From: Pseudomaricurvus alkylphenolicus
Lineage (GTDB): Bacteria; Pseudomonadota; Gammaproteobacteria; Pseudomonadales; Cellvibrionaceae
DNA length: 64,000 nt
Direction: 5' to 3'
Assembly: GCF_011683955.1 (NCBI RefSeq)
Contig: NZ_JAAQPI010000006.1
Location: forward strand, 124,001 to 188,000
Made by a program: the position numbers and the translations under genes. Of the stretch, positions 35,899-45,661 are shown piece by piece; the stretch's first letter is position 1; the number at the start of each line of letters is the position of its first letter. Below the pieces are notes generated by a model, which made no database searches, was not told the DNA's origin, and saw only the letters and a list, made by a program, of their open reading frames with translations.

Positions 35899-36930
35899 TT
35901 AGCTGGAAGACCTCAGCAGCCCATGTCGTTGAAGCAATTGATCCAATCGCTGGTAAAAAGCCTTGGGCAGCTCCGCTGAAACCACCAGATACCACCAGTC
36001 TTGTGCCGCAAAGGGCTGACATTTTACCGCGTCCTTGGCCGTCATCAGCAGGGGCTTGTTCAGGGCAAACGCCAGATCCTGGCTAACGAAGGGATGATGA
36101 TCGGGAAACGCCATTCCGCGCACCTTCACCCCCATCCCGGTCAGTGTTTGAAAAAATCTCTCAGGATTGCCGATGCCCGTGACTGCATCCACCGTATCTA
36201 CCGAACCCCAGGGCTGAGGATGCAATGACCGGGATTCACCATCAACCACCCGTCGCCAGTACCGCGGCTGCAGTTGCATGGCGTGGGCATCAACCTCTTG
36301 GATCTGAGCGTCTGCCCCCAATTCAACTGAGGCGCCATTAATCAGCACGCAGTCAACCTGCTGCAGCCTTGACGGTGTTTCTCTCAAGGGGCCCGCCGGC
36401 AGGCATTTGCCATTGCCCAAACCCCGGGCGGCGTCCAATACACAAATCTCCCACTGCCGGGATAAGCGATAGTGCTGCAAACCATCATCACTGAGCAACA
36501 CATTGCATCCGTGCTCGGTAATCAGTTTTTCAACAGAGCCGACACGATCAGGTCCAACCATGACCGGGCAACCGGTTTCCCTGGCTATCAACAGGGGTTC
36601 ATCGCCGCTTACCCCGGGCGGCGTCTCCGCAGTAACCAGCCAGGGATACTCGGACGCGCTGCCGCCATATCCGCGGCTGACGATGCCCGGATTGAGGCCC
36701 TTGTCTCGAAGGTATTGGCACAGTGCGATGATCACCGGCGTTTTGCCGGTTCCCCCAAGGGTGATATTACCGACAACAATGACCGGGGCTGAAAAGGGTT
36801 TGGCCAGCGCTTGCTGTCGCTGACGGCGCCAGCCCGCCAGGGCTCTGAACAACAGGCTCAATGGCCACAGCAGCCACAGCCACCAGCGGCCCTGGTACCA
36901 GGCATTGAGCCAGAAATCTTCGCTTTTCAA
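35899..36930 (-). CDS. lpxK: Tetraacyldisaccharide 4'-kinase
   Basis: A 343-residue inner-membrane enzyme adding the 4'-phosphate to the lipid A precursor. A hydrophobic, Trp-rich N-terminus (residues 6-30) anchors it to the membrane. The P-loop is [12 protein letters not shown] (residues 54-65), followed by ILSRGYGG-like [25 protein letters not shown] and FPDHHPF. It overlaps exbD by four bases (ATGA). The exbB-exbD-lpxK-kdsB order is as in Pseudomonas. Confidence 0.95.
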   Translation of the reverse strand: MKSEDFWLNAWYQGRWWLWLLWPLSLLFRALAGWRRQRQQALAKPFSAPVIVVGNITLGGTGKTPVIIALCQYLRDKGLNPGIVSRGYGGSASEYPWLVTAETPPGVSGDEPLLIARETGCPVMVGPDRVGSVEKLITEHGCNVLLSDDGLQHYRLSRQWEICVLDAARGLGNGKCLPAGPLRETPSRLQQVDCVLINGASVELGADAQIQEVDAHAMQLQPRYWRRVVDGESRSLHPQPWGSVDTVDAVTGIGNPERFFQTLTGMGVKVRGMAFPDHHPFVSQDLAFALNKPLLMTAKDAVKCQPFAAQDWWYLVVSAELPKAFYQRLDQLLQRHGLLRSSS

Positions 36931-37352
36931 GGTTGTTCGTCAGCCGGTTTGCGGGTGGTGATACTCAAGTGCACGTAGCCCAATTGCCCGGCCGCGTCCA
37001 TGGCGGTAACCACCGACTGATGGGGGGTTTTGGCATCCGCCGTAATTGTCATGGGCCACTGATTATCGCCGCCACTGACTTTGTCGATGGCGGTCATCAA
37101 GGTGTCGATTTTCTGGTTAACCAGCCCCCGGCCGTTGATGGAATAACTGCCATCGGCAGCGATAAGGATATCCACCACCTGATCCGGTTCCAGTGCGGGC
37201 TCGCCATTCGCTTCGGGGAGATCGACACTGAGATGGGTCTCTTTGGTAAAAGTGGTGGAGACCATAAAGAATATGAGTAGCAAAAACACCACGTCGATCA
37301 ACGGCGTCAGGTTAACCGAATCTTCGACCTGGGTTTGTCGTCTGAATTTCAC
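36927..37352 (-). CDS. exbD: ExbD/TolR-type biopolymer transport protein
   Basis: A 141-residue protein with a single N-terminal membrane helix (VNLTPLIDVVFLLLIFFMVSTTF) that carries the conserved protonated aspartate, and a periplasmic domain. With ExbB it forms a proton-driven motor. Since tonB is not adjacent, and a copy of this pair typically precedes lpxK in Pseudomonas, its partner (TonB or another envelope system) is uncertain. The gene overlaps lpxK by four bases and follows exbB by 24. Confidence 0.9.
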   Translation of the reverse strand: MKFRRQTQVEDSVNLTPLIDVVFLLLIFFMVSTTFTKETHLSVDLPEANGEPALEPDQVVDILIAADGSYSINGRGLVNQKIDTLMTAIDKVSGGDNQWPMTITADAKTPHQSVVTAMDAAGQLGYVHLSITTRKPADEQP

Positions 37353-37376
37353 CCGTTCTGATTCCCTGCCGCCGCG

Positions 37377-38009
37377 TTATCCTTGAGAATTCTTGACGTC
37401 GACCCGACGCTCGCTGTGGAGTGCATCGACCAGCTTGACCGCTTCTTGCTCCATGGTGACCACCAGGCCATCCACCTTGCGGGCAAAAAAGCGGTGAACG
37501 ATCATGGCCGGAATCGCCACGCACAGTCCCGCCGCTGTCGTCACCAGCGCTTCCGAAATACCACCGGCGAGAACACCGGCGTTACCGGTGCCTTCCACCA
37601 TAATGGCCGTAAACACCTTGATCATGCCCAACACCGTGCCCAACAGCCCCAACAAAGGTGCGATGGCCGCAATGGTTCCCAGAGCACCAAGATAACGCTC
37701 CAGGTCATGCACCACCTGATTCGCGGTCTCTTCGATACTGTCCTTCATGACCTCGCGGCCATGACGGCTGTTGCTGAGCCCCGCAGCCAGGATCTTGCCC
37801 AGTTCCGAAGACTGCTTGAGCTCTTTGAGTTTCGCTGCATCAAGCTGATTATTGCGAATCCAACCCCACACCTGTGCCAATAATTGCTTGGGTGCGATCT
37901 TGTTTGGATCCAGGGTCCAGTAGCGTTCGATGCTAATGGCAATCACCGCAATCGAACACAAGATGATGGGCAGCATCAGCCAACCACCCGCCGTAACTAT
38001 TTCGAGCAC
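37377..38009 (-). CDS. exbB: ExbB/TolQ/MotA-type proton channel protein
   Basis: A 210-residue protein with an N-terminal membrane helix (LMLPIILCSIAVIAISI), a cytoplasmic helical loop, and two further helices including GTIAAIAPLLGLLGTVLGMI and GISEALVTTAAGLCVAIPAMI, the family signature. It forms the channel of the motor with ExbD. It lies 77 bases downstream of comEC on the same strand. Confidence 0.92.
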   Translation of the reverse strand: MLEIVTAGGWLMLPIILCSIAVIAISIERYWTLDPNKIAPKQLLAQVWGWIRNNQLDAAKLKELKQSSELGKILAAGLSNSRHGREVMKDSIEETANQVVHDLERYLGALGTIAAIAPLLGLLGTVLGMIKVFTAIMVEGTGNAGVLAGGISEALVTTAAGLCVAIPAMIVHRFFARKVDGLVVTMEQEAVKLVDALHSERRVDVKNSQG

Positions 38010-38086
38010 ATCCCCTCCGACATCTCTTTTATTTGTTCACCGCGACCCGCGACGGCTGGGAGGACTTTACCACACTCAAGCCCCAT

Positions 38087-40519
38087 TTAAAGCCGCCGCT
38101 GCCAATGCCAATAATGCCGGTCGGTTTCACGAAAGGCTGTGATCTGTGGCCCGGAATCGACGTCCCGGTCGCTCCAGTGAAATCTCAGGGCTCCCATTTC
38201 AGCGGTTTCAAACACTACCGCCCCGGCCTCGCGGTAACGTTGCACCACTTTGGGGTGCGGATGGCGGTATCGATTGCGGTAACCCGCGCTGACAACGACT
38301 TGCCCGGGTTGCAGCTGTTTGACAAAAGTCCTGGTTGAAGACGTCAGACTGCCGTGATGAGGAGCCACAATCACCTGAACCGGCTCTTGCAAGAGCGGGT
38401 GCCGCAACAATTGGTACTCGCGACCGGACTCGATGTCACCGGGCAGCAGAATGCGCGTTCCTCTGACTTCCATGAGTATCACGCAGGAATAGTCGTTGGA
38501 TGAAGCCTCCCTCTTGCTCTGCCTGGGCAGCCGCCAAAGCCGGACTTCCCCCAATCGGAAGTGTGTTTGAGTGTCGCAGTTTTCACCGCGCTGAACCTGC
38601 GGCAATGGTTGGCCTAACCACCATTCCTTAACAAGCATGGCCTCTTCAATGGCGGACACGCCACCGCTGTGATCCGTGTCAGCGTGGCTGACGACCCCCA
38701 GCGTCAAGCTGCTTACACCCTGATCGCGCAGAAACGGCAGGATGACAGACTGGGCGGCGTTAAAACCGCCTTTGAAGCTCGGGCCGGTATCATAGAGAAG
38801 GGTTTGTCCCTGACTTTGCACCACTACTGCCAGTCCCTGCCCCACATCCAGCACCCAAAGTTGAGTGTCCCTGTTGCCGGAGCCCAGGGGAAACAACACC
38901 GGCAATAGGGCCAATGCCGCCAACAGTCGAGTCGGTACCGCGACTGGTAATATGGCCATCCCAATTCCGACGAGCGCGAGCACACTGAACAGCGGTGATA
39001 CTGACCATTCGGGCAACCATTGATTGGGTATCCAGGTGTCCAGTTGCGACAAGGCTTCCAACCCCCACCAGAATCCATCCAGTAACCAGGCCGACAGTCG
39101 CCAGAGTGGCTCTGCCAGAGGAACACCCAGCAGATCTGCGAGCGCCCCCACCAACAGCGGCGGCACTACGGCAAAACTGACATAGGGAATTGCCAGCAGA
39201 TTGGCGAGCGGTGACACGGGATTCAATCCGATACCCCAGGAAATCTGTACCACTGAGAGCACGGCAAACACCACTATCTGCAGCAACAACAGTCGAGCGA
39301 CAGCAGCGGGCACTTCTCTGATACTGAACCAGATTCTCTTGCCGGTTCTCTCCTCATGGTTCCGGGCCAGATCACTATCCGCAACCACTATGTGAGTCCG
39401 TTCACTTCTACCAACGGTCAACAAAGCCGCCACAGCGGCAAAGGAAAACCAAAATCCCGCATCTCTCAGCGCCAGGGGTTGCCAGAAAAGTACCAGCACC
39501 ATAGACAGCCACCAGGAAAGCCAGGGACTGTAGCGACGACCGATAAGATACCAAAGGCTCCAGACAGCGAGCATGATCAGAGCCCTTTGAGTCGGCAGCG
39601 ACAGGCCTGCCAACAGCGCGTAAAAAAGCGCCGCCATCCATGCCGCCTGAACCGCCACCCTGGGACTGAACAAAACCCCCGAATTCAACAACACCAAAAA
39701 ACGGCCGCACGCTCTTCCCAGCAAGAGCCCTAAACCGGCTGCCAGGCCGATATGCAATCCGGAAATCGCCAGCAGATGACTCAAGCCCATTTGCCGAACC
39801 TGATCCCGGGTAACCGAGTCCATCAGGCTCTTATCACCGACCATCAGCGCCGTCAAAACACCGAGACTGCGGGGTGCCAAAGACAGCGCTTGAAGACGCT
39901 CGCGCAGGTGTTCACGCAGGCCCGATATTGAAACAGAAGCAGGTTTCAAGCGAATATTGTCGGTCGAATTGGCGACATATCCCGTTGCGCTCAAGCGACG
40001 GCTGAACAGCCAGAGTTCATAATCAAAACCACCCGGGTTCCAGAAACCGTGGGGGCGCTTAAGCCTCACCGCCAGCTGCCAGCGCTCCCCACTGGCGACT
40101 CGCTCGAGTCCATACCAACTCAAGCGCAATCGGCCCTTGAGCTTCACATGCACGCCATCGAGCCGGGCCCGGTTCGGAACAAGCTCAAACCGCTGTAACT
40201 CTCCCAGGTCGGCGGGAAGCCCACTGACCTTCCCCTCTACCAGCAGCAACCTGCCCTCAAGTTCGGACGGCAATTGGTGCTGCCACTGCCAGTGACCCCA
40301 GACAACCGCGGACGAAAAAGCTACGGCAACAGCAATGAAAATGACCGCCGATCGAAAAACCAGTGGCTGCCGGGTTATCATTTTTTGGAATAGAAGCCGA
40401 AGCAGAAACAGGAGTAAAACCAGGGCTAACCAACCCAGCCCCAGATGTCCGAGTGGTGGTAAAACAGGTAACTGGGCAGCGAGGGCAAAACCCACCACCA
40501 TCGCGATCAGCACTGACAT
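38087..40519 (-). CDS. comEC: DNA internalization-related competence protein ComEC/Rec2
   Basis: An 810-residue inner-membrane protein that moves single-stranded DNA into the cytoplasm in naturally competent bacteria. An N-terminal DUF4131-like region is followed by a multi-helix Competence domain (MGLSHLLAISGLHIGLAAGLG) and a C-terminal metallo-beta-lactamase-like domain (VVSHADTDHSGGV and APHHGSLTSS). The start is the ATG at 40517-40519, with AAGGA eight bases upstream; an earlier open frame is unlikely to be translated. Its presence makes natural transformation possible but does not prove it. Ordinarily the DUF2062 gene would sit next to it; here that gene is 12.6 kb away. Confidence 0.93.
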   Translation of the reverse strand: MSVLIAMVVGFALAAQLPVLPPLGHLGLGWLALVLLLFLLRLLFQKMITRQPLVFRSAVIFIAVAVAFSSAVVWGHWQWQHQLPSELEGRLLLVEGKVSGLPADLGELQRFELVPNRARLDGVHVKLKGRLRLSWYGLERVASGERWQLAVRLKRPHGFWNPGGFDYELWLFSRRLSATGYVANSTDNIRLKPASVSISGLREHLRERLQALSLAPRSLGVLTALMVGDKSLMDSVTRDQVRQMGLSHLLAISGLHIGLAAGLGLLLGRACGRFLVLLNSGVLFSPRVAVQAAWMAALFYALLAGLSLPTQRALIMLAVWSLWYLIGRRYSPWLSWWLSMVLVLFWQPLALRDAGFWFSFAAVAALLTVGRSERTHIVVADSDLARNHEERTGKRIWFSIREVPAAVARLLLLQIVVFAVLSVVQISWGIGLNPVSPLANLLAIPYVSFAVVPPLLVGALADLLGVPLAEPLWRLSAWLLDGFWWGLEALSQLDTWIPNQWLPEWSVSPLFSVLALVGIGMAILPVAVPTRLLAALALLPVLFPLGSGNRDTQLWVLDVGQGLAVVVQSQGQTLLYDTGPSFKGGFNAAQSVILPFLRDQGVSSLTLGVVSHADTDHSGGVSAIEEAMLVKEWWLGQPLPQVQRGENCDTQTHFRLGEVRLWRLPRQSKREASSNDYSCVILMEVRGTRILLPGDIESGREYQLLRHPLLQEPVQVIVAPHHGSLTSSTRTFVKQLQPGQVVVSAGYRNRYRHPHPKVVQRYREAGAVVFETAEMGALRFHWSDRDVDSGPQITAFRETDRHYWHWQRRL

Positions 40520-40574
40520 AGCCGTCATCCTTGAAGGCAAAGTACCGGGCAGGAATTCCTGACAGGGTGATTTA

Positions 40575-41030
40575 TTAGAATATGCCAAACGCCAGGCCAC
40601 AGGCCAGCGTTTGCCCCATTTCCCTGGCGAGTTGTCGATGCCCCTCGGTAATCTCACCTCGCGCGATCACCGGTTCAAGCACCTTTTTCATGGGATAGCC
40701 CGTGAGGATGCGGTCACATTCCCTGACAGCACCCTCCCCGTCATTACCCGCAGAGATAAACAGGCCGTAAGGGCGATTGAGCTCGTAGGGTTCTGCGGGA
40801 TAATAGGTTCGATCAAAAAAATCCTTGAGCATACCGCTCATATAACCGAAGTTTTCCGGCGTGCCGAATAACACAGCGTCACACCAGAGCAGATCCTCCA
40901 GCCCGGCCTGCGAGGCTTTCAGCAGGCGGGTCTCCACCTCAGTTTCTTCCTGTGCCCCCGCATATACCGCTGCCGCCAGTTGACCGGTGTTGCCGGACTG
41001 GGTGTGGTAAACAATCAAAAGATGCTTCAT
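40575..41030 (-). CDS. Flavodoxin-like / NAD(P)H-dependent FMN reductase family protein
   Basis: A 151-residue flavodoxin fold protein. HTQSGNTGQLA is the phosphate-binding loop for FMN, followed by CDAVLFGTPENFGYMSG and LFISAGNDGEG. Small proteins like this shuttle electrons or reduce quinones; the partner is unknown. It lies 55 bases downstream of the chemoreceptor-like gene's neighbour and the same distance upstream of comEC, all on the minus strand, so a common transcript is possible. Confidence 0.82.
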   Translation of the reverse strand: MKHLLIVYHTQSGNTGQLAAAVYAGAQEETEVETRLLKASQAGLEDLLWCDAVLFGTPENFGYMSGMLKDFFDRTYYPAEPYELNRPYGLFISAGNDGEGAVRECDRILTGYPMKKVLEPVIARGEITEGHRQLAREMGQTLACGLAFGIF

Positions 41031-41051
41031 GGCGCCATTGTCGCCCTGGCG

Positions 41052-42218
41052 CTAGAAAAGATCCACTGCTCCGGATTTCATCGACTCCTGATCCCGGTGC
41101 ACGCGGATATGCTTAAAATCTTCCAGTTCATGGATTAATTGCACCACGGATTCCATCTCTTCAGGTTTGCCATCAGTCAGCTTCAGGGCCTGCTGCATCA
41201 GGTTTTTCATGGTGCCCAGTCGCCGATTCAACTGCTGCAACTGCTGTGCGGTAATATCCTCGAACTGCAGCTGCACAATACTGTCACCCACCAATTGGTC
41301 AATGTTCTCTGCCACCGAAGATACCCTGGTGGAGCGGGACTGAGCGTCGTTGGCCAGATACTCTACGTCCTTCCACATATCCGCAATTTGTTGTTGCGCG
41401 GCTGCCTGGGTATCAATATCAAAATTAGTCACCGTGGTCATATGCGTTTTGACAGACTGAATGGCATCCCCCAGATCCTCGACCTTATCGCGAATCTGGC
41501 CGCTGAACTCCTCTGTACGGCGGGACAGATTTCGCACCTCATCGGCCACCACCGCAAAACCACGTCCGGCCTCGCCTGCTCTGGCCGCTTCAATAGCGGC
41601 ATTGAGTGCCAGCAGATTGGTCTGTGAGTTTATGGTCACAATATCTGACAACAACTCTTCGATGACGTCGATCACTTCCAGCATGGTGTTAAAACGGTTG
41701 CTGGCCTCAACACTGGCGTGATGGATGTCGTGCAGCGACTGCAACAGACTGGACACGACCCTTTCAGAGACATCCGAGTACTGTTCCAACTCCTCTGAGC
41801 CCGGCCCCTGGTGGGCCAACTGCACCAATTCCTGCACCAGTCCCGCCAAAATATCCTGCTGATTTTTAGACGCATCGCGGAGACCGTGCAGGCTGTTATT
41901 CAAACTGCGGCTGGCGTTACCCACCACATCCTTGACGTGACCCACATCGTCGAGCGCTTCGCTGATTTGCAGATAAGTGACGTTAAAAACATCGCGGAGA
42001 TAGGAATCGTCGTCTTGCGGGGCCACCTCAATTGAAGTCGCAGCTGCTGTACCCTCCGACCATTGCCGCCAAACCACTGTTGCCGCCAATCCGAATAACA
42101 TCAACAGAAGCAGCCAAGTGAGCTCTATCCAGACACAGACAGCTGCCGTCACTATCAGCAACAATTGCAGTAGAGAACTGAGCGAAAACAACGAAGGTTG
42201 TGTCGCTTGATCATCCAT
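41052..42218 (-). CDS. Methyl-accepting chemotaxis protein without a ligand-binding domain
   Basis: A 388-residue protein. Two adjacent hydrophobic helices (about residues 13-47) form a short hairpin with no periplasmic domain between them. The rest is a helical signalling domain with the receptor hairpin tip [21 protein letters not shown] and [21 protein letters not shown]. There is no HAMP that I recognise. It must sense an internal or membrane signal, or act as an accessory to another receptor. The C-terminal tail lacks an obvious CheR pentapeptide. The ATG at 42216-42218 is preferred over a GTG four codons earlier that sits directly on the purine-rich site. No che genes are near. Confidence 0.85.
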   Translation of the reverse strand: MDDQATQPSLFSLSSLLQLLLIVTAAVCVWIELTWLLLLMLFGLAATVVWRQWSEGTAAATSIEVAPQDDDSYLRDVFNVTYLQISEALDDVGHVKDVVGNASRSLNNSLHGLRDASKNQQDILAGLVQELVQLAHQGPGSEELEQYSDVSERVVSSLLQSLHDIHHASVEASNRFNTMLEVIDVIEELLSDIVTINSQTNLLALNAAIEAARAGEAGRGFAVVADEVRNLSRRTEEFSGQIRDKVEDLGDAIQSVKTHMTTVTNFDIDTQAAAQQQIADMWKDVEYLANDAQSRSTRVSSVAENIDQLVGDSIVQLQFEDITAQQLQQLNRRLGTMKNLMQQALKLTDGKPEEMESVVQLIHELEDFKHIRVHRDQESMKSGAVDLF

Positions 42219-42534
42219 AATAAATACCACTCTTCCAATTTTATTTGGCCCGGGACAACAGCCAAAACATCAATCCATAGATTTAACTCTAGACCACGCT
42301 GTTCAACAAATAACCCGACACGTGGAATAGCGCGACAATAATCCTTACTTTTTAAAGGGTTACTTTCACTATAAAACTCGCAGTGGCGATACTTTACCTA
42401 CAGATTCGACAAAAGCGAAGTCCGCTGGCTTCCCTGGCACCAATTTGGGGCGTGATTCATGGCGCAGCAGTCCCACGGTTTTTGACCGCATCCGAATTTG
42501 CTAAGCTGCCACCGAACAACACGTGCAGGCAGAT
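42219..42534. other. Divergent promoter region between chemoreceptor-like and AraC genes
   Basis: These 316 bases hold no credible ORF. On the plus strand TATAAA at 42370-42375 is a possible -10 box, but its best -35 (TTACTT at 42345-42350) is 19 bases away, so it is weak. No terminator is seen. Confidence 0.4.
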
Positions 42535-43557
42535 ATGGCCACTATTGGTACCCACTACATCAAAACCGCCCTGGGCGGCGCCATAGCTCGGGGGCTGGAC
42601 CCTAAAGCCCTGTTAAGGCAGGCGCGCATTCCCGAAAAACCGCTTCGCGATCCCAAGGCCCGTATCCACGTGGATTTGGTGGCCAAACTTTACGACGGTA
42701 TCGCCAAGGCGCTGAATGACGAGTTTATGGGGTTCACCGAAAGGCCTTTGAAGGTTGGCACTTTTGATCTAATGGCTGAATGGGTTTCCAGTGCGGAAAC
42801 GCTTGAGGAGCTGCTTCAAAAGGGGATTCGCTTTTATAACCAGATCACCGATGAGCTGCATGTGACACTGGAGTACGAAGGCGATCATGTATACTTCACC
42901 ACGGAATTACGCCGCCCTGAGTTGGATTTCGAGCACTTTTATATCGAATACTGGCATGTTATCTGGCACAGGTTCGCCAGTTGGTATATCGGTAAGCCCA
43001 TTAAGTTGCTGGGTGCATACATCAACTATGTGCCGCTCGACGCCGAGGAATTCCAGGTTCTCTACCGCTGCCCTACTCATTTGAAAGCCAAATACAACCG
43101 CTTCGTCTTTCATCGCAAGTACCTGCATGAACCCTTGGTGAAAAGCCAGCGCGAGTTGCAGATCTTCCTGCATCGGGCGCCGATCGACCTGCTGACGATT
43201 CCCGGTGAGGACACCAGCCTCAGCGCCCGTATCAACCAGATGCTGGACCCCAAACCCAACACCGTTCTGGAGTTGCCTAACTCACAGGAAATCGCCCGTC
43301 GCCTGGATATCAGCGAGCAGACACTGCGGCGACGATTGGGGGCAGAGGGCACCAGTTACCAGCAGATCAAAGACAACCTGCGCAGTGATCTGGCGGCCAA
43401 GTTATTGGCCAATCGCAGTCTTAGTATCTCTGAAGTCGCTCGTTTACTGAATTTCAGTGAGCCGCGGGCGTTTACTCGGGCGTTCAAGCAATGGCAAGGG
43501 GTTACCCCACGAGCATTTCGAGCACAGCGACAGGCTCGCAGTAGTTTAGTGCGGTAA
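42535..43557 (+). CDS. AraC-family transcription regulator
   Basis: A 340-residue regulator. Residues of about 15-205 match the arabinose_bd-like sensor domain of OruR/ArgR-type AraC regulators in pseudomonads, and the C-terminal 90 residues hold the double HTH (EIARRLDISEQTLRRRL; ISEVARLLNFSEPRAFTRAFKQW). The end GVTPRAFRAQ is typical. The ATG at 42535 has AGG six bases upstream; a GTG four codons earlier is possible. The gene stands just before, and in the same direction as, the propionyl-CoA/methylmalonyl-CoA genes, so it may activate them; this is inferred from position only. Confidence 0.87.
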   Translation: MATIGTHYIKTALGGAIARGLDPKALLRQARIPEKPLRDPKARIHVDLVAKLYDGIAKALNDEFMGFTERPLKVGTFDLMAEWVSSAETLEELLQKGIRFYNQITDELHVTLEYEGDHVYFTTELRRPELDFEHFYIEYWHVIWHRFASWYIGKPIKLLGAYINYVPLDAEEFQVLYRCPTHLKAKYNRFVFHRKYLHEPLVKSQRELQIFLHRAPIDLLTIPGEDTSLSARINQMLDPKPNTVLELPNSQEIARRLDISEQTLRRRLGAEGTSYQQIKDNLRSDLAAKLLANRSLSISEVARLLNFSEPRAFTRAFKQWQGVTPRAFRAQRQARSSLVR

Positions 43558-43933
43558 ACGCACCAACTTGCCGCACCAAACATCCATTTCTGCACTATGC
43601 TTGAGCCGTAGACGCCAACACCAACCATCCAGAAATAGACTTAATCCGCCACAGAAAATCACTTTAGAGGACACGTCGTGAGCGGATTTGTCACGTTTAT
43701 ATATATTTTTTTGTCAAAAAACAAACCTTTGTAAATATATTAATTTCATATATTTCAATAACTTAAATCACAATCAACGAATATTGCACATTTTTTAAAC
43801 TATTCACACAATAGACATTAGTCATTATCATTTCATCATCTTGATTGGTTCCTTCGGAGGAACCCAAAGGTACTAAAACAGAACAGCAAGACAAGAACAC
43901 ACTACTACAAAACCCAGTTGGAACTTCACTAGC
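43558..43933 (+). promoter_or_regulatory. AT-rich leader of the propionyl-CoA/methylmalonyl-CoA gene block
   Basis: These 376 bases have no gene. The middle (about 43690-43830) is strikingly AT-rich. A candidate promoter is TTGCAC (43784-43789) with 17 bases to CACAAT (43807-43812). A TTTTTTGTCAAAAAAC near-palindrome and a 7-bp hairpin GGTTCCT/AGGAACC with loop TCGG at 43847-43864 follow. That hairpin lies in the predicted 5' untranslated region, some 70 bases before the start codon. AraC binding here is plausible but not shown. Confidence 0.45.
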
Positions 43934-45613
43934 ATGAGCAAAGCAAACAAGCCGCAAGCGTCACTGGTCAACCCGTTTGACGACGCCAAAGAAGTTGAAT
44001 TCAGCGTACCCGGCCAGGCCTCCTACTCCCCCGGTCTCTACGAAGAAAACCTTAAAAAAGGCTATGAGCTGATCCAGCGCCCACGCAAAGCCGCTGGCGT
44101 GCGCAACATTGAGCGCCAGCACGCCAAAAAGCGCATGACCATCTGGGAACGCCTGTCCGTGCTGACCGATGAAGACCCTACGGTACTGTTCCAGAACTGG
44201 GGTAAAAACCTCGACGGCGCCTCCATCGTCACCGCCATCGTCAAGATCAACGGTCGCGATGTCGCCGTCTACGGCCACGACTTCACCGTTCGCGCCGGCT
44301 CCATGGACGCCACCAACGGCAAAAAACTCGCCCGCCTGTTCGAACTGGCCGGCAAGCGCCGCATTCCTCTGGTAGGCATGAACGACTCCGCTGGCGCCTT
44401 TGTACCCGCCGGTGTGGGTGGCCTCGACGGCTACGCCGAAGCCTTTACCGCCCTGCGCAAGATCAGCGGCGTAGTGCCTTCCATCATGTGTATGTTTGGC
44501 TTTAACGCCGGCGGTGGTTCCTACCTGCCGCGCCAGGGCAGCTTCCTGATTCAGCCCAATGAAACCTTCTTCGGCCTCACTGGCCCAGGTGTGGTCAAAT
44601 CCGTGCTGGGTGAAGACGTCACCGCCGACGAGTTGGGCGGCCCCGGCGTACACAGCCAGAGTGGCGTCACCGATTTTGTCGTCCCTGACGAAGTCTCTGC
44701 GCTGCGCAAGGTGAAGGAACTGCTGAACTACATCCCGGACAACAATGCCACCCTGGCACCGTTCCAGGAGACCTCCGATCCGGTGGATCGCAAGACCTGG
44801 GACATCGATATTCTGCTGAAGAAAGCCTTTAACTCCCCCAGTGGCTTTAACACCCCGCTGGATATTTCCATCATGATCCAGCAGCTGTGCGACCACGGTG
44901 ACTTCCTGGAGATCCAGCCGGACCGCGCCCGTAACACCGTTACCGCCCTGGGCCGTATGGGCGGCAACGTGGTCGGCTTTGTCGCCAACAACTCTGCCGT
45001 GGGCTCCGGCCAGATCGACATCGACGCTGCCCTCAAGAACGCGCGCTTTATCCGCTTCTGTAACCTCTACAACATCCCGGTGATCTTTATGGAAGACACC
45101 ACCGGCTTCCGTCCCGGCAAGGATCAGGAAAGCGGCGGTATCGTCCAGGCCGGTCGCGCCATGCTTGATGCGATTATCGATCTGCGCACCCCCCGCTTCC
45201 TGGTGATCGTGCGTAACGCCTACGGCGGTGCCTATGCCTCCTACAACAACTACCCCACCGGTGCCGACTTTGTCTGCGCCCTGCCCTCGACCCGTGCTGC
45301 GGTCATGGGTCCGGCCGGCGTTGAGTTTGTGTACAAGCGTGAACTGCAGGAAATCCGTGCCACCGTTAAGCAAAAATTGACGGCCGGAGAAAGCCAAGCC
45401 GACGTAGCCGCCTGGCAGGCGGGCGAAGAGGCCAAGCTCAAAGATCGCTACGAAGAAGAATTGATGAACCCCAATGAGGCGCTGAGCCTGGGATCCATTT
45501 CCCAGATCGTGATGCCTTCAGACTTGCGCGAAGTACTGTGCAAAAACATGGAATTCCACTTGAAACACTACACGCCAGAGCCGTTTGCCGGCCCCCAGCG
45601 TGAGTTTCATTAA
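43934..45613 (+). CDS. Acyl-CoA (propionyl-CoA) carboxylase carboxyltransferase, beta subunit
   Basis: A 559-residue carboxyltransferase. The crotonase-like halves contain [22 protein letters not shown] and, in the second half, [21 protein letters not shown] and [14 protein letters not shown], typical of biotin-dependent acyl-CoA carboxylases. The N-terminal section ([19 protein letters not shown]) differs from standard PccB. Context (biotin carboxylase, epimerase, mutase and MeaB) points to propionyl-CoA as substrate, yielding (S)-methylmalonyl-CoA. The start is the ATG at 43934; no strong ribosome binding site is seen. The C-terminal end is somewhat longer than in PccB, with a helical tail ([17 protein letters not shown]). 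Codon usage is strongly biased to C/G endings. Confidence 0.87.
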   Translation: MSKANKPQASLVNPFDDAKEVEFSVPGQASYSPGLYEENLKKGYELIQRPRKAAGVRNIERQHAKKRMTIWERLSVLTDEDPTVLFQNWGKNLDGASIVTAIVKINGRDVAVYGHDFTVRAGSMDATNGKKLARLFELAGKRRIPLVGMNDSAGAFVPAGVGGLDGYAEAFTALRKISGVVPSIMCMFGFNAGGGSYLPRQGSFLIQPNETFFGLTGPGVVKSVLGEDVTADELGGPGVHSQSGVTDFVVPDEVSALRKVKELLNYIPDNNATLAPFQETSDPVDRKTWDIDILLKKAFNSPSGFNTPLDISIMIQQLCDHGDFLEIQPDRARNTVTALGRMGGNVVGFVANNSAVGSGQIDIDAALKNARFIRFCNLYNIPVIFMEDTTGFRPGKDQESGGIVQAGRAMLDAIIDLRTPRFLVIVRNAYGGAYASYNNYPTGADFVCALPSTRAAVMGPAGVEFVYKRELQEIRATVKQKLTAGESQADVAAWQAGEEAKLKDRYEEELMNPNEALSLGSISQIVMPSDLREVLCKNMEFHLKHYTPEPFAGPQREFH

Positions 45614-45661
45614 TTGAATTCCACACAGTAACGCGAACCGAATTAACAAGAGACTGAAGCC

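Noticed and set aside
43961-45397. 478-codon minus-strand open frame opposite the carboxyltransferase gene
   Set aside because: It mirrors the strongly biased codons of the real gene and its glycine/histidine/valine-rich translation has no domain.
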